Assembly: GCA_003993805.1 (NCBI GenBank)
Contig: RSEF01000001.1
Span: 179,256,532-179,320,531 of the forward strand
DNA from: Himantopus leucocephalus
Taxonomy: Eukaryota; Chordata; Aves; Charadriiformes; Recurvirostridae
Length of the DNA: 64,000 bases
Direction: 5' to 3'
The position numbers and the translations under genes were made by a program. The notes under the pieces are model-generated. The model did not search any database, was not told the DNA's origin, and was given only the letters and a program-made list of their open reading frames with translations. Shown in pieces: positions 26,062 to 40,355 of this stretch (the first letter of the stretch is position 1; the number at the start of each line of letters is the position of its first letter).

Positions 26062-29000
26062 ATTACACGAGCTGTGCCTTGTTCTTTTTGCTCAACAGCA
26101 GAGAGACAAGAGGCTGTGTTCAAAGAACCACTAGTCTAGAGGAGAACTCTTTCTCTCTTCCTCAAGCCTGTAGATGCTCGCACAGCCTGAGCGTGCTTTC
26201 TTGACTTCAAGTTAGTGTGCTACCATGAAAAAGCAGGCTTGCCTCATTGGCTTCCCCTTTAGAAAGAGAATATTCTCCCATTCTTCAAAAGATAATTTGT
26301 TTTGTGAAAGAAGGAAATGATATTCCTGAAATGTGAAAGTTAATGGAGAAGAAAGGAAAAAGAAGGAATGTATGAAAGTGTGATTTTTGTGGAAGAAAAA
26401 AAAGCAGTGAGTTTTACTCCACCTTATCTAGTCTTTTAAGTGTCTCATCACGTCACTCACTATCAGGTTTACTTTCCTCTGACAAGACCAGAAAGTTAAC
26501 GATAACTCATTCTGCAGAGAAAAAGCAAAAAACAGTTGTGTTTGCTCTATGTTTGTAGAGAATGAGTATATCTACCTTATTTTATGATTCAGTTGTATGA
26601 AATCTTCAATGGCTATATCAGCCTTCATGGGGATTGTATGGACACTGACTTACTTTGGTTTACTCTGAACTGATATTTCAATACTTTGCAGATCTAAAGA
26701 AACACATTGCCTCTCTTACAGACCTTTTTCTTTCTTCCGCCTATTTGTAATCTTGGCCCCAATCCCTGTCTTTGGGTTTTGGTCTTTCTTTTAGGAAAGC
26801 AGTTTTCCCTGTAGACACATAAACATCATGAGATGTTCCAAAAGCTCTACAGTACGTAAAATTAGCTACTTTGGTTTGAGTGGACTCCTTACAAGTTTTC
26901 ATGCTGTCCTGTATCTAAAGCAGGAAGAAAATGCATGCTTTTGACATTTTGGAAAGTCTTAGCCATTTGAACTGTTAGTTCTTTACAGAATTCACAGGTA
27001 GCAAGAGGAATTACAGTGCATGTTCTTCTAGGCCCAAACAAGGTATCGGGTGTAAACTGTCAGTTCTTGTAAGGAGATATAGACAGTCTCCTGCCAGTCT
27101 CTTTGAGCAGAAGTTCATTTGCTTTCTGTTAGTAAACACTCTCTGCTTGCCCAGTTTTCATATCAATGAAAATCCCCCTAAGGCAAACAAACTTCTTGAC
27201 AAAGTGCCTAAGGGTTTGGATCCAGTACTTAGTAAAGCAAATCACTTTGATTTGGGCACTTGATAAGACATTAGCTGCTTTAGTAAAAAGCTGAGATGCA
27301 GTGAGATTTACTAACAGTTCTCGGAAAAGATTTTATCTTCATTTACAACTGTTTTTTAATTCACAGAAAAATGCTATTTGGATATGGTATGGGAAAATTA
27401 AGTTTGTTTCAAAGTGAAAATTTACCATGATGTTGTGTACAAAGAGAAAAAAATGATCAATTTGTTTTTATCTAAATACATCTCATTTTGAGAACAAGCT
27501 TTTTTTTCGCTTTTTTTTTTTTCTGTCAAAAGTACAAACAAAAAAGTATTTGATAAAGGAAAAGCTGTAAGAAACATATAATCTGGAAAAAATCATAACC
27601 CATACACAGGCAAATTATAAAAAGACAAAGGTTTGTTAAAGAAATTGCATCAACAGTGATATGGATATGGAAAACCATTGTCATGTGAAGGACAGCAGGA
27701 TATAAAATTATCCTACTTACACGCGCTGCTTTCTCTGTGCAGCAACTAGTCTTTTCCTCCTGTGTTTTGAAAAAACAAATGCTGTTAAGTTAGCTAATCA
27801 ACCTTTATAACATACTTAATTGTTTTTATTGCCTTTTTGTAATGAAAGTGGATGTTATTAAACAACAGCAGTTACTGTTGTAAAACAGCAGTTTTCTGTG
27901 AAACATTTTTCGTAAGAATAATTCTTTTATCTTGTTAAACAATTTTGTCCCTACCCACCCAACGTTCAACTCTGTGATTACAATTTCCAAGTGATAAAAA
28001 TTAGGAACCATGTCATCTTCCTGGGTTGAGATAGAAGGTTACATCTCTCTGTGTGTGATTCTTGTCAATTAACTCTGACTAAATCAGTTTAATTCTGGCA
28101 TAAGCCACCTATCTTGGTGTTCCCTGTAATCAGTAAAGAGACATGGACATTCCTCAGGGAGATTATTAAGTCTGTCTTGCATACTTATTTTGGGCCACAT
28201 TTAAAAGTGATTTTTTTCCTGCCATAATTTATTACAGGGGGTTCTATCAACTAACCTCTGCATAGTTTAGTTTTTAGATGGTTCAAGTTAAGTGTGAACA
28301 GTTCAACTGCAAAAGTGCAATAGATTGAACATTAAAAGATTTTGAGTGTGTACACGCAAATGTGGTCCAAAAAATGTGAATTGCATGCAAATAGAATGAT
28401 AGCTCCATTTGGAGTTAGTTTTGCTCCATATATTGCAAAAAAAAAAGTTATTGATTTGAAGATTTGATAGAATAGACTAACCAGTCTGAACCAGAGAAAG
28501 GATAGAGACTTCTAGACCTAGAGACTCTTTCCTTTGTGAATTGTAGAGAGGTTTTGATGAGCTCCTTCTTGTGTTCACTAATATGTACGTTACACAGATT
28601 TTTGTTTTACTTAAGCGCACTTATTTTCAGCAAGAAGGCCCCTACTGGATTTTCTTTCATCCTTCATACTGTTACAACAATTATCCCACAGGTGCAAGGG
28701 ATAGCCAGAAATCCAGATGGGAAGGTTACTCAGGTGCTAATGGAGGTGTTCAAATAGGAGACTGATTTCTCTTAAAACTTAGGTTTAAATGCCTGGCATG
28801 AACTGTGTTATACACAGGGAGAGTAAGAGCTAAGGAGAATATTTCACGTGTGACTTTATTCTCTGGTTGTTTACTTGGAGAAGGTTTATGAGACGATAAT
28901 TAAAGATACAGTAAATCAGTTTTAGGACCACATTGCAAATCAATTTCAAGACCCTTGGGAAGGTATCATCTGTTTCAGCTTGTTCAGGAAAGATCTGCTT

Positions 29001-32000
29001 AATCTGCCATATTTCTAAAATGCATATCCTCAGAGTGTTTCATTTTCTCACTGAGAAAAATGTCCATGGAGCAGGAAAGAAAATCCTCACTAAAATTGTA
29101 GAAGGCTGAAAGTTTAGTGAGCAAAGTATGCTACAGTGATTCGTAGGTACCTTTCTACACTTTACTTAATCAGATGCAATGGTAATCTACTTAATTGTGC
29201 ATCATCCCAGGGAGCCAATTTGGCCTAAGGTAGTGAATGGCATTGACTGCTGACTAATGAGAATACTTCTGACAAACGTTTCTGTTTAATAGATATCATT
29301 CGGCAAGGTTCAACAACTTAGGTTGTGTTTAAGTACATGAAAAATGAGCACAATATTCTACACTTTCAATTTTCGAACACAGAGGTAGCCAACTAAAAAA
29401 GTAAAAATAAGTAATTAAGATGGAATAAAATAATTTTATTTGTCTTTGTTTATACATTACCGTATCTTATTTTGAGTAATTCACAGCTTTAAATTGCATC
29501 CAAGTCCGTAAGAGACCATTGAAACATTATTTACTGCTGGATGCCAGCTATATCTGTCAGCACTCCAAAAATGTACAGTTGACAATGAGTCATAAATAAG
29601 AGATTAATTAGTGCAGTAGTTGGAAGTTATGTTGCTGATTCAGATATTTAGTACCCACTTCACTAAGATAATTTGCATATGTTCTGCCCTCTTATCATCT
29701 GTTAAAAGATCTGATTAGGAAAAGCAGTCTAAGAACATTGGTGGCTGAAGGGAAGAGAGGGACACATGGAAAGGACACATGATGGTGCTTGGCTGAAGCC
29801 TCAGAACAGAGGAAAACAGCCCTTAACGCTGGCACGAAAAAGGCTGAGAGAGTTAGTGAGGGTGACAGGATTGGTGCCTTTGGAGAAGAACAGTAGGCAT
29901 TATTTTTAGAAGCTCAAAGGCCAACCATGAAAATACTTAATTGGTTTACACTCCTGATTTAAGCCCTGTTCCCTTATTCTGCATTTTATTGTTTTTTATT
30001 CAAGTCACTGGGAATTTTGCCAGTGCTCCCAGTGGGAGAATTAGGTTTACTGGAAAAGCATTTTCAGATATTAAAAGAATTTACAGCAGTATAAAAAATT
30101 GCATGCATATTACAGATGAAACAAACATCACATATTGAAGGTGACATATATGTGCCAAACTGCAGAAGTATAGGAAAAATTAATTAATGATAAAACTTAG
30201 CTGCTACATCTCACTCTGTCCCCTTGTTCTCCCTTTGACTTCAATATCCTAAAGAAATGTTCAGTCCTACGGTTGCCTATTTCTCTGTAAGCATGCATGG
30301 GAAATCAGCAAGATTCTGCCCTAACCTGTTTTTTCTGAACATGTGATGCTATGGGTTCCTATTACTTACTGCTCGGCAGCTGCACCCTGAGTTGGTTAGT
30401 TAGCTCTAGGATCCCTGTGTAATTAAAGGAAAAAAATAGGCACTTTTAGGTCTGTTTCCTCTTAAGAGTCTCCTAAACAAACATAGACATGTCCTCTTCT
30501 GTGACTTAAACCACACTTCAGAGCTGCCCCTTTCTTTTACTCAAATGAGCTTGGGTGACCAGATCAGATTTAGATATCTGCATTTGGTCAGATGAATCTC
30601 ACCCCATGACTCCAAATTTCTAGTGAAACTACTGATATTTATGCTGATGGGGCTGTGAATCGAGTGAAATAGTGAAGCAATCCTTCCATAACATTCAGAG
30701 CTGCTGAAAGGGTGGTCTGCACAGTCAGGAAAAACATCAGCCAATTTTGACGTATTGTGATAGGGAATCTCATGAATAGCTGGAAATCTAGAAAATGAGA
30801 CCTTCAAGAAAAGGTTAGAAAAATAGAGTTTGGCTTAGTTAAGAATGAAGGAAAATACAAAAACATGTTCTGTATATTTCTTGGATCTGCAAAAAAGCAA
30901 ACAAACTTGTCTTCATGCCTACCAGGAATAGGGCAAGAAATAAAATGCTGAAACTTTAGTGATGGAAATTTAGATTAGATATTAGAGAAATTTCTAAGAG
31001 AAAGGATGCTTAAGCAGGGGAACAGGTTGCTGAGGCAGATTTTGAAGCCTTTTTAGTAAGGATTTTTAAAAAATGTTGGAGCAATGTCTGTTGGGCACAT
31101 TTTGAATTTAGGACATTAAGATCTTCGAGGTCCCTTTTTCTTTCACTCCCCTACATTTCTGTCATTTTTTTCTTTCACACGTCTGTCTCTCTTTTTCTCT
31201 AGGTATGTTGTATTGGAGAGGAAAGCCTCCAACAGTAGCCCCAGTTTTATTTCTATGTGTGGATGCAAGATAAGTTTTTTTTTTTTATATCAACTGAAGA
31301 TTCTTATGTAACTCTGAGTTTTATGGCTTTGTGGCTGGCCTCAGACAAAAAAGTTACAGGTGAAGAAATAACTATTATTTATTCTACTCTTCAAAAAGAA
31401 AATACAACAGACAGGAACTAGCTGGAGAAAAGAAACATACGACAATTACAGAAGAGCCACTATGGCCTGAAACTCTGCTGAACGGAGACAGCCCCAGAAG
31501 GACATGCGAAGGAAAGGAATTCCTGCAGAAAATCCGCAGTGCCTTTCCTGCTACCTGCTGGCTTAGCCTTCAAAAACAACACATCTCACAGTCTGCAAAA
31601 GAACAAATTGAGGATTTATTTCTGCCTATAATTTTTTGTCATATTTCCATTTCTGAAGAAGAATTGTTTTGCTCACTCTGGGATTTGTTCATTGTGTTTT
31701 TTGAATTTTCTAAAAAATGTTGACTGGTTCTATATACAACCAGCCTATTATCCTGTATTTAAATGCTATATAGCTTAAATCAGCCATGTTAAATTTTCAA
31801 AGAAAGAAGATTATAAATGAAAGAGAAAAAAATCTTAACACCTTTATTTTACTGTATCACATGAAAATAAGATAGGATTTAGAAAGGTGACAGAACACAG
31901 AGAAAAACAGTGTAGCACTTAGATTATCCCATTACTTTTCAGATGATCGCAGAATTTGTGTTATTTGATTGATTTTGCCTTCTGTGGATACTAATGAAAA

Positions 32001-33649
32001 AAAATCCCTAAAACAAATCTATCGTTTTTCTACTGAAGTTGCACTCAGCAGACCTCTGTCTTTCTCCCTTTCTCTTTCTCTCTTTTTCTCCAAAGTGCTG
32101 GCAGTTAAAGGCATATTTAGTTGATTGTTATACAAATCATACATTACCAGTAATAGACAGTAATTTCCTATACATTAGACTTCAGACAGTGGGAAAAAAG
32201 CCCATTGTAACATTCCCATGTTCTTCCTGAAGATCACTGGGGTTTTTTTTCCCCCAGGAGAAAGAGCACTTTTAAAAACAAATCCAGGGTTGATAAACTG
32301 TAGTCCAGAAGTTAAAAAAACATATTTCTTGGTGACTTGTCACAAAGGAAATCCCACTATATTTTAAGTTGGTTTATAATAGTGATATGTGTTCATTTTT
32401 AATTATAGCAACATGTATCAAGAATGTGTCTTTGGACTATTTATGAACCTGGAGTTGAATTTGTTGTGCAACTAAGACTTCCCTGGCACATGAGAAATGC
32501 GCTGTCAGTCCAGAGGGTGACATGCACATGGCAATATAAATATGTGTCCCAAACTATACCTTTGATCACACAAATGTCTGAAGTAGAAAATTAAACTTCA
32601 GCACTAAATACAAACAGAGCTACAACAATACTGCTACTAAAACACAGGAGCAGGTATCTTGATTTATGTGCTTAAATCCTTCAGTGAGTCTACTCCTCAG
32701 CCTTGAAATCTGCTCCTGTTGCCTTTCTCTCCCCCAACAATGCCAGTGTTGATACCTGCTTTTTCCAGAAACATCTCCAGACTCTTTCTAGTATGTCCCT
32801 TTTTGTATCAAAATATCTCCTGCAATTTTTTTTCTACTACTAAACACAACTAGAAACATTAATGGTCTGTGTGTTGGATGAGATCACAAATGAAGAACTG
32901 TTGCCAAGGCTCAACTCATTTGAAATAGGAAGTGGTGGTATTGGGCGATCATGAAGGCTTAGAGGAGTCTGCAGCCATACTACCATCTCCTTTGGCTCCA
33001 GCACCACTGCCAGGATGGCTCATTTGTTTTTCCAGGTGGGATTTATTGATGCTATAGCCCACTGAAGTGGTGAGAATCTCTGATACAGCAGAGATGTTGG
33101 TAGCAACTCAATGAATGTTCAATGCACGGTGCCTAAAAGACTGAGGGACGGGAATCAGTGTACAGGACATCTCCCTCCTCGTGGTGAGCGCTGTCCCTTG
33201 TGGGTAGAACCGTGTTGTCTCTTCAATTGCTTTCTTTTGGCCTTCGAGTCCTGCATTCCTCTCCACAGAGTGACACAGATGCAACGGGAAAAATGAAGAC
33301 ACATTTAGCTTATTTCACAGCTTTGTATTGCTTTCCTGGGAGCTGGAAATAGAGAATCCATACTCCAGCAAAGTGAGAAGAGCTGAGACATGAAACTCTC
33401 ATCCACCTCCTGCTTCACTCTTCTAATTGCTGGGACTTCTGTGGATTTGGCCTCAGTAACACATTTCCCACACCTCAAAATACAAGTGACTCTGGGTGCT
33501 CCCAGAGATAAGTTTGCAGATGCCTAGGCAAAAAGTAGAACCATATGGTTGTAGGCATATCCAGAATTAGGCAGGATTTGAAGAGGATTTGAGGAGGGTT
33601 TTGAAGACTTAAATATTTGAATGTAGCTATTTACAGATTTGTAGAAAGA
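26062..33649. other. Non-coding, nothing firm recognised
   Basis: This is AT-rich DNA with isolated A or T runs (for example 27511-27522 and 31276-31286). A 40-bp minus-strand splice-bounded segment at 26654-26693 and a hairpin at 31510-31549 are listed as findings. A very strong pyrimidine tract and acceptor-like site ends near 31201 on the plus strand (tctgtctctctttttctctag), but no GT donor fits the frame that follows. Confidence 0.45.
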
Positions 33650-33750
33650 TAAAATCTATTCAGCTGAAATGTGGAAACCTTTTGGGCACAAAAGCTCTTC
33701 CTCAGGTCTGAGATAGAAGACTACAAAGACAAATAAAAAACCTTTTGAGC
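33650..33750 (-). repeat. Possible ancient SINE-like or other old repeat
   Basis: On the minus strand the wording 'cctgaggaagagcttttgtg' followed by 'cccaaaaggtttcc' resembles a segment I recall from old amniote interspersed repeats (of the type 'cctgaagaag...cttttgtgcc'). Only about 40 bp is convincing and the family is uncertain. Confidence 0.22.
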
Positions 33751-36700
33751 TGCCAATAGCCTACCACTGTAACACGAATGTTATTTACCAGGACGGCTAG
33801 ATTGGCTTATATGCCTTTGTTCATGGCTTTAGAGGCAGCTGGACATCCAAATACCTTTAAGATTCTTGGCCTTTCTTCCCGCTTTAAAACCACAGAAAAA
33901 AGCAAAATCCCAGGAGCTTCAATTTATTTTAACAACAAGTTAAATAAATGTACTCTTTCTCCTATATATAGCTTTAAAATATAATTCTCTTTGTTGCTGA
34001 CTACTCCCATAACAGTACTGTTTGTCTCTTGTAAGTACATTTTAACTGTGTCTTGAAAACGCTTTCTGGAAGATGAAAAATGTTTGGAGTATGGGGAATA
34101 CTGACATTCAAGATAAAGTTACTGCTGCAAGGGCTTTTGAGAAATAAAAGAAACCTTTTCCCGGTTGACAAAAATATATTAAATAAAGATCCCTCAGTAC
34201 ATTAAACGCACTTTATTTTCCACAATATTTTTGTTTACTCTTTGCCAAAATGACAATGATATAAAATTACTAGTAAAACAGAGTTAACACAACTCTGTTA
34301 TGTTGGTGTAAAGAAATCACTGTCCAGACAAGAACAATTGGCAAATTGCATGCCACATCCCACTTTTGTTCAATGGCCACTAGCGTCCACAGGCAACATC
34401 CATCCCACTGTTTGGAAAATAGAAAGTATGAGTGTGAACATCACACACAGAGACAAGAAACCTTTTTGGCTATCCCACTGACAATCTTTTACTGTTAGCC
34501 AGAGGGCTCCTTGTGCCCCAAACCCCAGCCACAAGTTCCCAGAACGGGAATGAAACATGGCTTCATGAAAAAACATGAAAATTTTGGGAGTATTTTCATA
34601 ATTTTTCTAAGAGGTACAGTACTAGTCTTTGCCAACATATACCCTTCTTCAAGAGTTTGGAACAGACAACAAAGTTTACTGCCTCCATCTACAGTTTCTT
34701 CTAGGAATACCATCAGCAGTGGTCAAAGGCCATTGACTGGCTGTTTCATCCTCCTCTTGTTTGGCATGGGAGTGATGGACACCATACTTAAAAAATTGAG
34801 GTGTCATAGACCTGCTGAGAGACAAGCCATTAAATGAGCTGAGGAGAGGAGGTATTAATCCAACATCAAGGCCAGATTTGAAAGGCTGTGATTTTTTTTA
34901 AAAAAAAAAAAAGGAAATTGACCCATACAGATCTTTTTGCAAAATATTCACTTTGTGATAAGATCGATTATATGACATAAGGAAAGAAGAGCTTAGAACT
35001 CCTGTTTGCTAACTTAGTTACTCAGAAAAAAAATCCTTAGCTGCATGCAAGGTTTCACTGTCCAGGTACTTCCCATGAAGCATAGTCTTAGGATTTTTAA
35101 GAGGAGGTTCTTCTGTCCCAACTGTTAAGGATGAACAAACTTCTAATATAGCTGAAGGAAATAACTTTGGACTAAGACCAAGTACTGAGAATTCCAGGCT
35201 AAAAAGAGATCGTATGAGTAAAAACTGCATGATTGTAGAAGTGGAGTAACCAATTTAGCTATATTATGCATTAATGGAAATTATGATCAATGAAAATTGT
35301 TTGAGAAAATATGCAAGGAAAACCTATTTAAAAAAGAGGGAGGAAAGGAAGGAAAAGCCAATAAAAACCTATTTTTCTAAAAATAAGTGTAGTCTTCGGC
35401 TTGAATAGTCAGAGATGTGACCTTCAGTGGCCTTCAAATGATGTTTTATTGAGAGAGATGATGCCTGGTTCCATCTTTCCATCTCCACAAAATAAATGAA
35501 TTATCATTGCATTTCACAAATAAAGGAGTATCTGAAATGCTGCCAATAGCCTTTCAAGCAACATCTCACAGAAAAGATAGGAAATATCACTGACATAAAG
35601 AAAATAGAAGAAGAAAATGAACACTTAAGTATTATTTCTATGGAGAAAAAGTGCAAGATAAAGTTCTTGACACAGACAAGAGCCTCAGAGACCACCGGAC
35701 AGAAACATGACAAAGAGAAGGAGTGATACTGACAAGTGCAAAACAGTGCTGTGTTAAAACCATAGTAGAGAGCAGAGAGTTTACCACTGCTGAACTTAAA
35801 AAAATAAAATGGAAATCTGACTCTAGAGCAGTGAGGTACTCCTGGAGTGTTGATACTATTTGGTAACCCTATTTGGTAATTCTTCCCAGGAAACAAAGTG
35901 AAACCTCAGCTCCTTTTTGGTTTCCATATGAGCAATGCTTAAAACTTTCTTTTTATCTATCTTCTTCTACCCTTTTTCTGGTTTTGTTTTTTAATTTGTT
36001 TGTTTTGTTACAAATACTTGTGAGCTAATAACTGATAAGGAAGTAAAATGCCAATGTGTACATTAAGATGAGAAAAGGTAAGACTCTGAGAGACACATTC
36101 ATTCATCTCTAGGCTGCTAGAAGCTGACCATGATGACAATGATGATATCCCATCAAATGTGCTCTTTTGTTCAAAATGAACACCATACTTTATTGATTCC
36201 TGGTGAAATTGCTCTGAGATGAATCAAAATACCAGCTGCCACATTTATTGAGCTGTGAAATATTTCTATTCGCTGTGCAGCTGTGTGAACCTGAACTAAT
36301 CTAAAGGGCAGATGATCTACAAGAGAGCTGAAAATAGTTTTATTGCAGGCAGTTTGCCTAAGTATTAAATATTCCCTGCTCATGCAGGATTTTGACCAAG
36401 GGCTTATACTGAAGGAAAAGCAATGTTACTTACTGAAGAGAGCACAGGTTGCTGCCTGTTTATCACAGATGCATGGAAATTACAGAAAACTATTAAATAC
36501 AACCAGTTTTGAAAAGTCCAAAGAAATCTTGTGACCAAATATATGCCATGGTGTTCACTACCTCGCATGATGTACTTAGCTGTGTGCAAAACTAGAAGAC
36601 TGGGTGATGACTCAAGTCTTCCTGATAAAACCATGTGTTTCTCTAGTGAGTGTTATCTCTGCAAGAGGTCAGAAGGGAAGAGAATAGCTTACTAGTTTGG

Positions 36701-38564
36701 TTTTTGACAGATGGTAAATGATAAAGCAGCATTAAAATCAGCCAACCAGCTTAAAGTTTTCATTTTAGTGCCAGCGCATATGTATGTTGCTTGGGGAATT
36801 ATGCTCTAATTAACCTAAAGCATGTAGTATTGCTCTTTTACACATAATGGGAGGATTAAGTGAGTGCAGCAGATTTTATGGTCATTATCAAAATACCAGT
36901 GGTACTAAAAATTCTAGAAAACATATAGGAATACTCTAAGAGATGAACTGAAGTCTGTCTTCTTGGTAACATTTTTTCCCTGACATATTTTGCAATTTTT
37001 GACAAAAACACTTTTATCTCAGACAGTATGTGGTTCAGCAAATTCTGAAACCACTTTTCTGTGGTGAATAGTTGAACTCTTCTCAGTTACAAACCTTGGG
37101 CCACATAGCTCCAAAGTAAGGAAAAGTCAGTGGGAAAAAAAATAATTTAGTTATATATTTAAAGTCCATGGCTATACCATGCACTATAAAAAAAAAAAAA
37201 GGAATTTCAGAAAGGCTGAAAATACTTGTAGGATAGCCCTACTAGCACCAGTTTAGGAGTTTTCAGTCATTTAAAAAAAATAAAAAAATCTGTCGTTTTG
37301 TCTACTTCTTTACTCATGAAGTAGTAGTTTCAAAGATGGTCGTCAATCACATCCAGATTTTTAGGGGCTATTCCAATAATTTATGGGTAAAAAGCTATTG
37401 ACTGGGGGCATTTGAAAAGAAAGATAGAAAAGGGTGTGCGTGCATTTCTTGCTATCTGTTTAGCACAACCCCAGGTTAGAGCACTTCTGTGACCATGTGT
37501 AGCTCCAGCCATCAGTCATTTCACACTTGATAAGGCCATCCTGAAATATGATGTAACTCCTGGCACTCTTTTGATAGAACAGAATGAATTGATAATATAT
37601 TTTGCAGACAAATAGTAATGTTATGGAATAGGAAGAGGTAATGAGCTGGGGAAGGAAAGACTGGAGTTGCCCCTGGCATAGAAGGGAGAGTGGATGTAAT
37701 GCAGGATAGGAGGAACAGGGAACGGGACAAGGCAATACTCAGGGCCCCCCATCTGAAAAAAGAGTAAGGAATACCACTACTGGGGAAGAATAAATTTGGG
37801 CAAGATGACCCAGCAAATAAGACATCTGGCATTGCGGGCCTGAATTGACAAACTGGACTGGTCTGCTCTTAGTGGAATGAGAAGAATGACAGAGCCCATG
37901 ACAGGTGCCCCAGCCACTGAGGAGGAGGAGCAGTACAGAGAAAAAAAGAAGATCTGAAGGAACGCGGGGGTTGACGTAGCACCCAGAGGTACTCATAAGA
38001 GGGTCCTTGGCACAGAGAGAGAACGGCTAATAGGAAATAAGCACTAGCCCTGCCAGGAGGAAAATGCAGAGGGACAGGAGGGTGGCAGATAGGACGCAGT
38101 GATGAAATAAAAGGAGGCATGGTATTTGTTCACAATAAGTTTAACTGACAATAGCTGATGAAATGTGTAGTCTCCGTGCTGCTGCTGCTTTCCCATGTTT
38201 TTAAATTCCCTAGCTTTCACTGCTGTGCAAATATAAAAATGCTTGCAGTTGCGCAGGCAGAGGGAATTGTGAACAAGCTGATGATTTGCTATCCACATGG
38301 ATCTTGGTACAGCTTTTCTGCAGCTTGGCTTAGTGTGGGAATATTTTCATGGCTGACGTCTGGCTAAAAGCTCTTAATAATACTAACAGTCCTGCAAGAA
38401 ATGCAAGGTCCTAATGCACTTACTTAAAGATATTACTTCAGCACTGCACCTCTAAAAGGATCAGTGGGATCCATAATTTTGAAAAGAATGGGCAAGCAGA
38501 AAAACCAAGATGTGGATATATAAAAATATGCATCCATACAGGTGTGTCTTTGCTGGCATATCTC
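33751..38564. other. Non-coding, nothing firm recognised
   Basis: A-runs occur at about 34899-34912 and 37190-37200. The region 37460-38120 holds several overlapping pyrimidine-driven minus-strand frames without a domain. No gene is supported. Confidence 0.5.
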
Positions 38565-38587
38565 GGGGGGGGGGGCGCGGGGCAGGG
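38565..38587 (+). repeat. G-run, possible G-quadruplex
   Basis: Eleven consecutive G are followed by CGC, GGGG, CA and GGG. The plus strand therefore offers at least four G-triplets separated by short loops, which meets the usual G-quadruplex pattern. It stands out in AT-rich surroundings. Homopolymer length may also be inaccurate in the assembly. Confidence 0.7.
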
Positions 38588-40217
38588 ATGAAACCACACC
38601 AAAATTAAAAACATTTATACAAAAATGCCGGCAAGTAGGACTGACTTAGTGATTGGGTAATAACCATGCAAAATCTGAGGAAGTAGTCAGAGACTGATTA
38701 CGCAAGATTAAGTTACAGAAAAAAAAGATTTTTCACTACTAGTAGAATTAAGTTGGCTAGAATTTATTTCCATCTCTGAAAATGATGAATAGATCCAAAC
38801 ACTTCTCAAGGCAACGCTAAGGCTTCCATGCTATATACTAAGTAGCTCCGGTGCAATTCTCTGCCATTGAGTGCAACAATATGGATCAGCCCATATTCAC
38901 AATATGAAACACATTTACGTTATGCATTACAAAATTACATTCAAAATTAATTGAAAATAATGCAACAGTCCATATATTCCAAGTTATGACCAGGTGTTTT
39001 TGGGAGAATGCTGAGTGGCCCAGGTCTAAAGCATACCAATACAGTGCTATATGTAACATAAACCAGTGACCAGTAGTGATCCAGTTTGCCTGTATGGATG
39101 CAGCACCTTTGTCTTTAGTGACAATCCAAGGATATCATAAACATCTTTCAGATTCTCAAAAAAAAAAAAAAGCATAAATAAGAGATGTTCTATAGAAACC
39201 TCTTCTTAGTGCATTTTAGCTATGTATTCCTCATTGCAGCCTTAATTTAGAAAAAAATTGTGGTGGTGTTTAATATGTGGCTTTGAGAAACTGTAACTGT
39301 ACAACCATGGATCTAGGCATTCATCTGTTGATAACTTCACGGAATGGTATTTGAAGGAAATATCACCACTGTAGCATTTCAACAAAAGGAAGAAAATCTC
39401 CTAAATGGGTATTTTATGGGTTTTCCAATAAAACAATATCCTTGGAAAAAAATGTTGCATTTAAGTTATGATATTTTAAATCTTTAAAATTTTGCTTTTT
39501 CTGTCTGTTAGGGATAATGAAACAAAGTGAATTCCAATAATAAATTCCATTTGCAATACAGACTTCCCTGAAAAAATTTCTATGGAGTGATGTAAAGAAG
39601 AAATGTAACAGAAAAACATTATATCCCCAGAGTGCTAATTTCCTAGTTCATTTTCTGAGTATATATAACTGTATCAGGAACAAAGAGAAACAGAGACAGA
39701 GCAGAAAGCTGCTGAAAGGAAAAACTAATTACATGAGGGAATATGAGTGAAATAAAGTAGCTTTTTACTACTTTGGTAAAAAGCACAAAGTATTTAGAAA
39801 GGATTCAGAAGTCTACAAAAGTCAAAATGTTCCAAAAGCCACATGATGAGTTGCAAACCCTCAGACAATGAACATGATTTTATAGCGCAGGAATGCCCAA
39901 TCTGCATCCAGAGAACAGAGCAAATCCTGCCTATTGACCAACTGTCCAAATAACAGTATCAGTTCCTGAGACACAGGGACAGCTTGTTCCAGGCAGAAAT
40001 TCCCAGCTATAACAACAACTGTGGAGTTGCTCCTTCATCAGTGCCACAGATTCCTGAGGATAAACTGATTTAAAGCAAAAGCTCCCAGCCCCATCTGTGG
40101 TAACATGTACCACTTAAATCCTGCAGGAATGCAGAATTCAACTGGTGTCACCATTTGCATTTCCAGGTTCAAAGCCAACCATAGCAGGGGAGGCGGGATG
40201 TGAAATGGGAGGGTGGG
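38588..40217. other. Non-coding, nothing recognised
   Basis: This is AT-rich sequence with an A-run at about 39158-39170. No supported gene or repeat family. Confidence 0.55.
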
Positions 40218-40255
40218 TGTCCTGGTTTGAGGTAAAACAGGACCAATTTTGTTCA
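40218..40255 (+). mobile_element. Possible 5' end of an avian ERV LTR, cut by a gap
   Basis: The sequence from 40218 reads tgtcctggtttgaggt and continues with 'caggaccaatttt'. This matches my recollection of how many avian ERV LTRs begin (TG start, 'tgtcctggttt'). Only 38 bp is present before the N run, so family, length and the second LTR edge cannot be seen. Confidence 0.4.
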
Positions 40256-40355
40256 NNNNNNNNNNNNNNNNNNNNNNNNNNNNNNNNNNNNNNNNNNNNN
40301 NNNNNNNNNNNNNNNNNNNNNNNNNNNNNNNNNNNNNNNNNNNNNNNNNNNNNNN
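40256..40355. other. 100-N assembly gap
   Basis: There are exactly 100 N, a conventional unknown-size placeholder. LTR-like sequence abuts it on the left and 'gtagaggtgagtatg' follows on the right. The true missing length may be far more than 100 bp. Confidence 1.

Noticed and set aside
31202..31270. Plus-strand exon after a very strong pyrimidine tract
   Set aside because: The open frame is not followed by a GT donor, and the pyrimidine run may simply be low complexity.
36187..36360. Minus-strand exon-like frame
   Set aside because: It has an acceptor (ctattttcag) and a usable donor (AAA|gtatgg), but the tract is weak and the phase does not fit the better exon candidates.
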